NCBI GenBank assembly: GCA_021772615.1
Contig: JAJFLQ010000085.1
Location: forward strand, 1-64,000
DNA: 64,000 nucleotides
Direction of reading: 5' to 3'
From: Verrucomicrobiota bacterium
GTDB taxonomy: Bacteria > Verrucomicrobiota > Lentisphaeria > JABSQK01 > JAJFLO01
Shown here: positions 36,274 to 44,031 of the stretch, in pieces
Numbering within the stretch: position 1 is the stretch's first letter
Layout: each line of letters begins with the position of its first letter
Notes under the pieces: model-generated
Seen by the model: the letters and a program-made list of their open reading frames with translations, nothing else
Told to the model about the DNA's origin: nothing
The model's database searches: none
Program-made: the position numbers and the translations under genes

Positions 36274-37608
36274 ATGCAAATGGACCGCTCTATGAAAGTT
36301 TCTTCAATGAAGAATAATCACATAGAAGAAGCCCGTTATTGGTTACGGGCCGAACCATGCGTATGGACGGATCGCATGTTGGCAGCCCTCGTTAGAGGGG
36401 TGAGAAATGGCAAATGGCATAGCCTGATTGACAAGGTCTACGACATGTCCACCTTGCGTCGTGCATGGGAGCAGGTCCGCAAGAACAATGGCGCCGCCGG
36501 AGTTGATCGGCAGAGTGTCGCGTTCTTCTCCAAAGATGTGGAAACTCATCTGCGGATTCTGCAAGGACAATTGAAGTCGGCCGAGTATACGCCGTTGCCT
36601 GTACTTCGTTGCTGGATCGATAAACCCGGATCATCGGAGAAACGTCCTCTTGGGATTCCGGCGGTCAAGGACCGTATCGTGCAATCTGCTCTGCAATTGG
36701 TAATCGGACCGATCTTCGAACACACCTTTGCACCGACCAGTTTCGGGTTTCGTCCCCGGCGTGGCTGCAAAGATGCGCTTCGCGAGGTCGACCGGTTGCT
36801 GAACGCAGGATATACCTGGGTTGTAGATGCGGATCTGAAATCGTACTTCGACACGATTGTCCACACCAAGCTTATGGACTATGTCAAGGAAGCTATAGCT
36901 GACGGACGCATACTCGGATTGATCGAGAGCTATCTGAAAGCTGGAATTCTTGATGGTCTGAGCCTCTGGGAACCGGAGACCGGGACACCTCAAGGAGCGG
37001 TTATATCGCCTCTATTAGCAAACATCTACCTGAACGGACTTGACCATGAAATGGCCAATCGCGGCTTTCACATGATACGATACGCTGACGACTTTGTCGT
37101 GCTGTGCCGGAATCAAGAGGAAGCTGTCGACGCGTTGGCAACGGTGACGACGTACACCGCCGACCACGACCTGTGCCTTCATCCGGAAAAGACACGCTTG
37201 GTGGACGCTAGCGAAAAGGGTGGTTTTGACTTTCTGGGTTACCACTTCGAACGGGGTTACAAATGGCCGTCGAAGAAATTGATCAAGAAACTGAAGGACA
37301 AGCTGCGACCGAAGACCAAACGTACCAACGGGACGAGTCTTGACCACATCATCCGTGAAGTGAACAAGACAACCCGTGGGTGGTTTGGATACTTCAAGCA
37401 TAGTCTCGCGAATACATTTCCCGAAATCGATGGCTGGATTCGGGGCCGCATTCGATCGATACTACGCAAACGCAGAAAGCGCAAAGGGCGTGCTCGCGGA
37501 CGGGACCATCACCGCCGGCCAAATGTATTTTTCATTGATCATGGGTACTTCGGCCTTGAAGCCGCCCACCGGTCAACGTGCCAATCTCTAAGACGAGCAA
37601 CTCACTGA
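36274..37608 (+). CDS. ltrA: Group II intron reverse transcriptase/maturase
   Basis: About 444 residues; the frame is open from 36214, but the ATG at 36274 after GAAGGTGAAAGG is a more likely start. RT motifs are all present: KRPLGIPAVKDRIVQSAL, FAPTSFGFRPRRGCKDAL, VVDADLKSYFDTI, TPQGAVISPLLANIYLNGLD, YADDFVVLC (catalytic YADD, Tyr about 270) and LVDASEKGGFDFLGYHF. The C-terminal maturase X domain (RGWFGYFKHSLANTFPEIDGW) is present. No HNH endonuclease domain follows, so it belongs to the endonuclease-lacking group. It helps the intron RNA splice and retrohome. Confidence 0.95.
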   Translation: MQMDRSMKVSSMKNNHIEEARYWLRAEPCVWTDRMLAALVRGVRNGKWHSLIDKVYDMSTLRRAWEQVRKNNGAAGVDRQSVAFFSKDVETHLRILQGQLKSAEYTPLPVLRCWIDKPGSSEKRPLGIPAVKDRIVQSALQLVIGPIFEHTFAPTSFGFRPRRGCKDALREVDRLLNAGYTWVVDADLKSYFDTIVHTKLMDYVKEAIADGRILGLIESYLKAGILDGLSLWEPETGTPQGAVISPLLANIYLNGLDHEMANRGFHMIRYADDFVVLCRNQEEAVDALATVTTYTADHDLCLHPEKTRLVDASEKGGFDFLGYHFERGYKWPSKKLIKKLKDKLRPKTKRTNGTSLDHIIREVNKTTRGWFGYFKHSLANTFPEIDGWIRGRIRSILRKRRKRKGRARGRDHHRRPNVFFIDHGYFGLEAAHRSTCQSLRRATH

Positions 37609-37613
37609 CTGGA

Positions 37614-37646
37614 GAGCCGGATGCGGGAAAACCGCACGTCCGGTTC
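37614..37646 (+). ncRNA. Group II intron domain V
   Basis: 33-nt hairpin with the catalytic AGC near its 5' side, a GGGAAAACC (GNRA-type) apex and a basal CCGG/CCGG stem. It is followed by domain VI (GGGGCGGCGC...ACCCCTAT) and the 3' splice site at 37690. Confidence 0.9.
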
Positions 37647-37690
37647 GGAGGGAGGGGCGGCGCAAACCAATGCGTCGTTCCTACCCCTAT

Positions 37691-37905
37691 CAGGGATCTC
37701 GTGCATACCATGGGCACCTTTCGCATTTTCCAAGGACCTCATGAATGCCGTGGGCACCGTTCGCATTTTCCAGAATTCGTGGAGGGTGGATGGCCTCAGC
37801 CACCGTGACGGGCGATGTCGCTTGCCGATTGATCATGACGGCGGATCAATCGTGATTTCATGATACATACCGGTCAAAATTCAGTTGGTGGCGCATTGCC
37901 GGAAC
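37691..37905. repeat. Island repeat, copy C (right part, after the intron)
   Basis: This copy continues the repeat broken by the intron: CAGGGATCTCGTGCATACC, TTTCGCATTTTCC twice (about 37718 and 37763), GGATGGCCTCAGCCACCGTG and TTTCATGATACATACCGGTC. The following 37905-38148 is the conserved upstream region of precursor 3, ending with GAAGGGAG at 38131. Confidence 0.75.
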
Positions 37906-38148
37906 TTTCCCCTCACGTTCGAGCTTAGCCTACTTGACTTGACATGTCGTTACGGCTACTGTATCGACTTAGATTTACCGCGTGTCACGGTCGCTCTATG
38001 CGCCACCACCTCTGTTATATCGGACAAATAGCCCGGCATTTCCGAGCGGCGATCTCGTTCGGATTTCCGCACGCATTCTTTACTCACTGTCCACCTCAAT
38101 GGTCGAATTTGATTTCGACACAAATTAACAGAAGGGAGATCACGACCA

Positions 38149-38436
38149 ATGGCAACCAGCCAACGCGATGAATTAATAACCCAATTGCTCGACAAAGTCG
38201 CACAGGACAAATCCTTGAAGCAGGCACTACTGGCCAATCCAAAGGCCGTCGTGAAGAAAGTTCTGGACGTTGACATACCCGACTCCGTAGACCTATCTGT
38301 TCTCGAAGAATCCGCTGAAAAGCGCTATATTGTAATCCCATTCGAAGAGCAAGGCCTTGACGATGAATTAACCGACGAGATGTTGGAAATGGTCGCCGGC
38401 GGCACAACGACTAACATTAGTTTTAAGAACACATAA
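38149..38436 (+). CDS. RiPP precursor peptide 3, NHLP-type leader, core TTTNISFKNT
   Basis: 95 residues, start behind GAAGGGAG. The leader (MATSQRDELITQLLDKVAQD to DDELTDEMLEMVAGG) is nearly identical to precursor 1. The 10-residue core TTTNISFKNT has four Thr and one Ser but no Cys. LanM can dehydrate it but cannot form a lanthionine within the core. Lys8 is at the position shared by all copies. It follows precursor 1 by about 4.4 kb; the group II intron and a relic lie between. Codon TAA ends the core directly after KNT. Confidence 0.88.
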   Translation: MATSQRDELITQLLDKVAQDKSLKQALLANPKAVVKKVLDVDIPDSVDLSVLEESAEKRYIVIPFEEQGLDDELTDEMLEMVAGGTTTNISFKNT

Positions 38437-38730
38437 AACAAGACGTTCCTGTCGAGTGGACTCAATCATGCGCGCCTCGTAATCGCCAACCTTTCTTGCG
38501 GACAATTGTCGACTGCCGGCCGGCGCTACCGTAGATCGTGGGAATCGCAAGTACGTTTGGAGAAGTTTGGCGAGCGATATACTCATCATCATCGACAAGA
38601 TCTTTCCCTTTAGGTCCGAGTTTTGCCTGCATGACTTGACTTGCCGTTGTGTCTACTCTTCGATCCTAACTAACCGCGTGTGGCGGTCGCTCTGTGAGCC
38701 ACCTACTCGTTTATATCGGACACATCGTCC

Positions 38731-38835
38731 GACATTTTCGACGAAGAAGAAGATATCGACGATGAATTAACCGGTGAGATGCTGGACATGGACGCCGGCG
38801 GCGTAACGTTAAAGCCGCGCGGAAAGAACACATAG
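38731..38835 (+). pseudogene. Relic RiPP precursor 4 (leader mostly lost), core VTLKPRGKNT
   Basis: In frame: DIFDEEEDIDDELTGEMLDM, then DAGG, then core VTLKPRGKNT and TAG. The first two thirds of the leader are deleted: the conserved upstream region at 38600-38730 runs straight into the leader end. The core shares KPR-KNT with precursor 1 (TACKPRAKNT). No start codon with a ribosome site is seen, so it is probably not expressed. The downstream DNA matches that of precursor 1, showing a single duplicated block. Confidence 0.75.
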
Positions 38836-39237
38836 AAGCAGAACGCTCCTATCGAACGGACTCAGAGTCATAGGCGCCTCGCCAACGCCATCGGTTCCTG
38901 CGGACAATTATCGGCTCCCGGGCGGTGCCACCATCGTGCTTTAAACGCCATTCGGTGCGGCAATGCACATGCCGACACCTGCATGCTTGAAACCGACCAC
39001 GAACAGGAAAAGGTATTGTGCCACGACAAAACCGTCGGCTCCACGCGTTTGGGAATAACGTACTCCAGGCGCGCGCCGGACTGGCTCTGGCAGCAAAGCA
39101 TACGGCGCCGATGTTACGGGGCCGGCTTTCCGCACCCCCACCGGATAATCGTGTCGATGGCATTTCCGCAGCGCAGGCCGGACGCATGTACCTGCTGTTG
39201 CTTATTCGCGGTATCATGAACAATAATTTCCTGTTTC
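38836..39237 (+). pseudogene. Truncated 5' copy of the JmjC/cupin gene
   Basis: Aligns to 33690-34112 with scattered changes. From a GTG-initiated position it reads VPRQNRRLHAFGNNVLQARA and on to LLLLIRGIMNNNFLF, matching the first 75 residues of the JmjC-like protein. It then breaks into unrelated sequence about 30 bp before the end of the convergent lanM gene. The rest of the copy is absent. Confidence 0.75.
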
Positions 39238-39266
39238 TCGTACCTCGTGCTCATCCGCACATACGC

Positions 39267-42200
39267 CTATCCGCCGCCACTCCACACGCAGGGCAAATCC
39301 GGCTGCGCCAGACGCAGCAACGAAAAACCGATTCCGGACAACCCACGAAAGAATCCAGGATGGACAAAACCACTGCCGCAATTGCCATCGAACAATACAT
39401 ACCCGCCGCTCTGGTGCGGATCAATACGGGCCAGGATTAAGGCGGCGATATTCCTGGCATCATCAAGGTAACGATGATCACCGAGTAGTCGTGATGCCTC
39501 CAACAACATGTCAATGCGTCCAAAATTCCCGCAGCACAGATGATCTACGGAACCAAGGTCGGCACGCCCGATCATGTCCAGTACTTCCGTAATATGTCTT
39601 AACGCGGACGTGGTGTGATTGTTCACATTCGTCTCGCTCAGGCGCAACAATTGAATCTGTGCCAGCGCAATGCCGAGACGGCCGTGGCACCAACTGGTCA
39701 CGCCTGCCAATTGTCGATTGGCGCGCAGATCAGAACTATCTCCGTAGATGTCACGGAAAGCACGACGCTCGTATTCTATTGCCTCTTGTGCTGCGCCAAA
39801 CAATCTCTGCTCTTCGGTAATGGCATATAGCTGTAACAGCGCACACGCAATCCCTGAATATCCCACGGCATAACCGAGCCGGCCCCTGATGTCGTCCTCG
39901 GTGTGTTCGCCGGTTCCGCTGCCCGAGCTGTTCGCCAGACAGTGGCGAACCAGACGCCGGCTGCATTGTCGTGCGCGATCCAGCCAGATCTCGTCCGGAT
40001 CGATCCGGTACAATGCAAGCAAACCAAGCAGTGCACCTGCACATCCTGATTTAATATCGAACTGGCTATCGGTCGCAATCTTCTCCGGTACAATCGTCGT
40101 TGCCGCTTGCTGCGCCATCGACAAGAGTGCATCATCATCCAACCAGCGATAGAGTAAGGCCAGCGGTTGGAGCAGCGATGCGATTCCAGTGATGCCGCCG
40201 ATGCCGATCGAATCGGCGAGGTCAGAGCGGGCAACGTCGTCACCCAGAATTTGCCGTAGCGGTTGCAGTGCCGCGACGGTGAGAGAGCGATGTGCCGTGG
40301 TTTTCGCCACCTGATCCAATGCGGCGAGAAACAACGGAATACCAATAGAGCCGTTGTAGAGATCGTAGCCCATCGGGCGCAGAAACATCCGCTTTGTTTC
40401 GTTGTGATATTGCAACGTAAACCAGATTGCACTGCCGTCTGCAAGATGTACCGCTGCGCCGCGCAACAACCGTGCGATAGCCTGCCCGTGCTCCAACGCG
40501 CAGGAGCTGGTACATGCCTTCATGTCGGCAGAAGGAATATCAACTACGCCATGATCAACCATACTATCAGAGGCTGCGTCGGCTGGACAAGTCGGCGGCC
40601 CGTCGATCGCATTGGTCGTGAGCGAAGCGCGTACAATTGTCTCTTGCTGGATTAGATCGTTGTCGTCCGGCATCGCTGCAAGGCGATCAACCAGCAGATC
40701 CCACGCGCCAGGCGACGTACATTCCACGATGGATTTTTCCGGGGAGAGGTACAATGTTCCGTCCTCGACCGCCACCGAAAAATACGGGACATCCTGTTCC
40801 ATCAGTGCCAGTTTTTCCTGCCGAAGAAGTGGCCAGAATTCCGACGCTACGGTGTCCGCCGACACGAAAATGCGGACCAGCTGCTCGAAGTGAAGGTCGT
40901 AAGCCACGCCATCTCGCAGAATTCTGGGATGTCGCGATCGGGCGAGCAACGTGGCGTATACCTCCGTAGAACGAAAGACGGCTCGCACCCTGAGCCGCTT
41001 CAGCGCTTCCAAAGGGCCGCAAGGCTGCAGGAGCAGTGTGCCATTGTCGGACAAATGCCGGTACATTTCACGGAATCCACGTACGACGTGATCCTCGAAG
41101 TCGCTAACGGAGAGTGGAGCATTGCCCAGAACCGGTACGTTTTCCGCTGCGCTGCTCCCCTGCGTGTCATAGGCGGGGCGCATCGCATCCGTGTTTGCTT
41201 CGCGGCAAACAACGCCGAATGTGGATTGAAATTGTCGCCTGCTCAAACCACCAAAGTTAATCGTCTGACCCGATAGCGTGATGCCGCGGAACGGCAACAG
41301 CCCGGAAAGGAGAACCGAATCGCCCAGGTAGAACTCTGCCAATCGCTCCGCTTCGGTTCGTCCAGCCGCCAGGTCCTGCCGGTGCGCGCTGGTCAACACC
41401 TCCAGGTCCACCAACATCGGGTATTCGCCACAGGCAATCAGGTTCTGGAAATGGAAATCCGTTGAGCGCAGGACGTAGGACACGGCCAGCAACTGCCCTG
41501 TCCGGAAAAAATACCGTGTAGCGCCGGCATGGTCCAAGCACGATTCGTGCTCGACATATCCCATCCAGCCGTACTCGGTGCGGTCGATAATTGGTATGGT
41601 CTTGAAGTCAAAATCCGTTGTCTTATTGAACCATTCAAGCAGGTCATAGAATACCACCTCAGCGGCCAATGAACGCGGTTTGTAAATAACGCGAAGACCA
41701 TCGGAAAATTTCAGATCCAGAACCGTCTGACCCCCGTGATGCGGATCGGATAATCCGGTCCGTATCCAGATGACCTGGCCGAGCCTGTTGCGGTGATGAA
41801 ACGTCTGTTGCAAATCACCATGATCCGCTGCAACCCGCGCCAGGAACGAGCTGAAATTGATCACCCACTGACGGATTTGAGTGGTTACCAATCGGGCAAG
41901 AACAGGATATGTGAGGAATAAGTCGCGTAGACCATCCGTTAGGAAGCGGGTCACAAACGACTGATACAGTCGCGTACGGTTCGTGGACTCCTTGGCGCTG
42001 TGTCCAAAAAGTTGATGTTTCTTGCGGTACGTACTGAATGCGACCCAAAAAACCGGCTGACATAGATTCGATAGCAGCACCAGCAGCTTGTGTTCCAGCG
42101 TCGCGTGTGCAACGTCACTCAACAGCTCATACGCGACGCCGGTCCGCGCGGCAAGTCGGCGACGGGCGGCAACGATAAAGGGCAGTAGAATATCTTCAAA

Positions 42201-42674
42201 CGCAACGGGATCTTTCGGATCCAGGCAACGATCAGTGGGTTGACCAACACCCCTTTCGCAGTAATCCGCTGTGGCTTCAAGTAGCGCGCTCAGGTCATTG
42301 ACCCAGTCAGGTAGAACGGCGTGCTCATGCCGGCGTACAGCGCCGAGGAACGGTCTGACCATGTCGATGTCGAGGCCATCCCACGCCAGCCGCCGGGCGA
42401 GGCAATCCGGATCCTCAGAGCCGAGTGCCTCTTGCCAGATGGAAAGATAGTGATCGGCCTGAGCAATTTCTTCGACACTCGATCCAGATTGATGCGATGG
42501 TTTGCCTGCGGTCGCTCTTTTGTGTTCACGGCTACGTTCGGGAAACGGCCCCAAGGGGCGAGCCGTGTCGCCGTCGCCAGCCGGGATAACGGCACCTGCC
42601 AACCGTTCCTGAAGCGTGCTGGCGCGAGCCGCGAGGTCTGCCAGCTCGGCATCAGTCATCGAATTCTGCGGCAT
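39267..42674 (-). CDS. lanM: Class II lanthipeptide synthetase LanM (CCG, ProcM-like)
   Basis: 1135 residues. The N-terminal two thirds (about 150-700) form the LanM dehydratase with the kinase-like core (YKPRSLAAEVVFYDLLEWFN, FHFQNLIACGEYPMLVDLEV). It phosphorylates and eliminates Ser/Thr to Dha/Dhb. The C-terminal LanC-like cyclase (about 770-1130) has SWCHGRLG (Cys about 996) and HLCCGNFG (Cys about 1047-1048). Three Cys zinc ligands define the CCG group, exemplified by substrate-tolerant ProcM. ATG codons at 42674 and 42659 are both possible. It reads opposite to the precursors and ends against the broken second JmjC copy. Confidence 0.93.
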   Translation of the reverse strand: MPQNSMTDAELADLAARASTLQERLAGAVIPAGDGDTARPLGPFPERSREHKRATAGKPSHQSGSSVEEIAQADHYLSIWQEALGSEDPDCLARRLAWDGLDIDMVRPFLGAVRRHEHAVLPDWVNDLSALLEATADYCERGVGQPTDRCLDPKDPVAFEDILLPFIVAARRRLAARTGVAYELLSDVAHATLEHKLLVLLSNLCQPVFWVAFSTYRKKHQLFGHSAKESTNRTRLYQSFVTRFLTDGLRDLFLTYPVLARLVTTQIRQWVINFSSFLARVAADHGDLQQTFHHRNRLGQVIWIRTGLSDPHHGGQTVLDLKFSDGLRVIYKPRSLAAEVVFYDLLEWFNKTTDFDFKTIPIIDRTEYGWMGYVEHESCLDHAGATRYFFRTGQLLAVSYVLRSTDFHFQNLIACGEYPMLVDLEVLTSAHRQDLAAGRTEAERLAEFYLGDSVLLSGLLPFRGITLSGQTINFGGLSRRQFQSTFGVVCREANTDAMRPAYDTQGSSAAENVPVLGNAPLSVSDFEDHVVRGFREMYRHLSDNGTLLLQPCGPLEALKRLRVRAVFRSTEVYATLLARSRHPRILRDGVAYDLHFEQLVRIFVSADTVASEFWPLLRQEKLALMEQDVPYFSVAVEDGTLYLSPEKSIVECTSPGAWDLLVDRLAAMPDDNDLIQQETIVRASLTTNAIDGPPTCPADAASDSMVDHGVVDIPSADMKACTSSCALEHGQAIARLLRGAAVHLADGSAIWFTLQYHNETKRMFLRPMGYDLYNGSIGIPLFLAALDQVAKTTAHRSLTVAALQPLRQILGDDVARSDLADSIGIGGITGIASLLQPLALLYRWLDDDALLSMAQQAATTIVPEKIATDSQFDIKSGCAGALLGLLALYRIDPDEIWLDRARQCSRRLVRHCLANSSGSGTGEHTEDDIRGRLGYAVGYSGIACALLQLYAITEEQRLFGAAQEAIEYERRAFRDIYGDSSDLRANRQLAGVTSWCHGRLGIALAQIQLLRLSETNVNNHTTSALRHITEVLDMIGRADLGSVDHLCCGNFGRIDMLLEASRLLGDHRYLDDARNIAALILARIDPHQSGGYVLFDGNCGSGFVHPGFFRGLSGIGFSLLRLAQPDLPCVWSGGG

Positions 42675-42711
42675 AACGTTTTTCCCGTAACAGGCTCCAA
42701 CTCAGTGACCA

Positions 42712-42793
42712 CGTTCAGGCAAGCGGTCCGCCCCCAGATGCTTCACGGGATCGTAGCGGGCCACGCTTCTTGCCATGAACGATATCTGACCGC
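42712..42793 (-). pseudogene. GNAT C-terminal remnant just upstream of lanM
   Basis: On the minus strand ISFMARSVARYDPVKHLGAD and a stop codon, matching the intact GNAT C-terminus (ASYITRKVAHHDLVKHLGPP). The stop is 37 nt before the lanM ATG. This supports an original GNAT-lanM gene order. The remaining GNAT gene now sits 1.4 kb further right, with a toxin-antitoxin pair and repeats in between. Confidence 0.75.
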
Positions 42794-43232
42794 GGCGACG
42801 GATCTAAATTGCGAATAATGGCGGCGTAGATCCCAAATTCAAGACGTCGCAGTCCTCTGCGACCGTACGCACCGAAACGTATTTCGGACACAGAGGACTG
42901 TGTCCCTCCAGCAATCTGATGCGTCCCGCTTGCCGGTTGATCATGGCCTCTTGGGCGAGCCAGGCGTCCCCAGTCGTCGAGGCCGATGACCCTATCATGA
43001 ACCTCGTGAATACCAGGGACACCCTTCGCATTTTCGGGATTTCCCTGGAGGGGTGGATGGCCTCAGCCACCGCTGCGATTTGGAATATTCCCCGACCGGA
43101 CGGGTAAGGTTGCTAGACGCACCCCCCTCATCAACAACATCGTTGTGCATTTCTTGTAAGTTGAATATATTCGACGATGTTTAGATCGTAGTTCTCGCGC
43201 CGTCACAAATAAATCAAACCGACCAATATACG
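42794..43232. repeat. Upstream element, REP palindrome and island repeat copy D
   Basis: From left to right: the GCGAATAATGGCGG element (42810) shared with 35587 and 51487; REP palindromes GCAGTCCTCTGCGACC and GGACACAGAGGACTGTGTCC (42848-42912); then island repeat copy D (CTTGCCGGTTGATCATGG to GGATGGCCTCAGCCACCG, about 42915-43075). No gene is seen. The final 150 bp lead into the antitoxin gene and should hold its promoter. Confidence 0.65.
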
Positions 43233-43475
43233 ATGAGCACAACTGTCCATATTCCTCCAACTCTATTGAAAGCGATCGATAGGAGAGTCAAAGACCTGAA
43301 AATGAGCCGTAATAAATTCATTTGTATGGTCCTGGAGAAAGAAGTATGTGATGAATGGCCGACCGAATTTTCAGATCGCAAACGAGCAAGAAATCCAGCG
43401 CTCGCGAAATCTGTTGATGACATGGTGGTTCGGATCGCAGAAAGCCGAAACAGCAAGATCTCCGACGTATTCTAA
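43233..43475 (+). CDS. Antitoxin of a VapBC-like pair (ribbon-helix-helix-like)
   Basis: 80 residues. MSTTVHIPPTLLKAIDRRVK followed by MSRNKFICMVLEKEV has the strand-helix-helix pattern of RHH/CopG antitoxins. The C-terminal half (SVDDMVVRIAESRNSKISDVF) would wrap the toxin. The TAA stop overlaps the toxin ATG by 1 nt (TAATG), typical of translational coupling. The module sits between lanM and the GNAT gene, flanked by island repeats, and a deleted relic of it is at 31134-31238. Autoregulation of the promoter is expected but not shown. Confidence 0.72.
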   Translation: MSTTVHIPPTLLKAIDRRVKDLKMSRNKFICMVLEKEVCDEWPTEFSDRKRARNPALAKSVDDMVVRIAESRNSKISDVF

Positions 43476-43879
43476 TGTACCTTCTAGACACGGATACCGT
43501 TGCCGAGTTAATGAAGCGGAACCCGGTTACATGGCAAACTTTGCTTGATAAAAGACGGAGAGAGGTCTTCCTTTGCGAAGTAGTCATTGGCGAGATTCTC
43601 TACGGCATTCGGCTGTTGGGTGATACAAAAAAAGGACGGCAGCTTCAGGCCGAATTTGATCCGATTCTTGAAACCGTCGGCTGCCTGAAGTGGGACAGAG
43701 GAACAACGGCATATTTCGCTGACGTAAGATCGACGTTAACCAGTTCCGGTCAAACCATCGCAGACATCGACATTATGATTGCGGCACATGCGTTGAACTA
43801 CGAATGCGCGGTGGTGACAGACAACACGAAAGATTTTGCAAGGATACCCGGTTTGGCACAAGTCAACTGGAAATACTGA
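43475..43879 (+). CDS. vapC: VapC-like PIN-domain toxin (ribonuclease)
   Basis: 134 residues. MYLLDTDTVAELMKRNP gives the first acidic cluster (Asp5, Asp7). VVIGEILYGI has the conserved Glu, and QTIADIDIMIAAHALNYECAVVTDN provides the third and fourth acidic residues with the TDN tail. This arrangement fits the Mg-dependent RNase PIN fold that cleaves tRNA or rRNA. It is coupled to the antitoxin gene. The GC content and context (repeats on both sides) suggest recent insertion into the GNAT-lanM intergenic DNA. Confidence 0.88.
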   Translation: MYLLDTDTVAELMKRNPVTWQTLLDKRRREVFLCEVVIGEILYGIRLLGDTKKGRQLQAEFDPILETVGCLKWDRGTTAYFADVRSTLTSSGQTIADIDIMIAAHALNYECAVVTDNTKDFARIPGLAQVNWKY

Positions 43880-43939
43880 CGAACAACACTAGCGGGATCA
43901 CGAACTCTTCGGTTGTTTCAACGGCGAATAATCCGCCGA

Positions 43940-44010
43940 GCAATACGTCCCCGGCCGACGAGGCCGACGACCCTCCAGGGACCTCGTGAATACCTCGGAT
44001 GCTCGTCGAA
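43940..44010. repeat. Island repeat, copy E
   Basis: GGCCGACGAGGCCGACGACC, then CTCCAGGGACCTCGTGAATACC. This short copy preserves the exact site that the group II intron occupies in copy C and serves as the uninterrupted reference. Confidence 0.8.
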
Positions 44011-44031
44011 TTCCGTGCTGCAACCTACCGG

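Larger units (their letters stand above)
35797..37690 (+). mobile_element. Group II intron, complete, with maturase
   Basis: The 5' end is GTGCGCCCGC (the GUGYG consensus). Domain V is at 37614-37646 (GAGCCGGATGCGGG...CCGCACGTCCGGTTC, with the catalytic AGC) and the 3' end is CTACCCCTAT. Joining the flanks gives GCCGACCCTC|CAGGGATCTCG, which equals the uninterrupted island repeat at 43955-43985 (GACGACCCTCCAGGGACCTC). The insertion is therefore precise and lies inside copy C of that repeat. Length is 1894 nt with one open reading frame for a reverse transcriptase. Confidence 0.93.

Noticed and set aside
33397..38436. NHLP proteins as true nitrile hydratase subunits
   Set aside because: They are 95-107 residues, end soon after a GG site and lack the metal-binding Cys motif of nitrile hydratase alpha subunits; neighbours are RiPP maturation genes.
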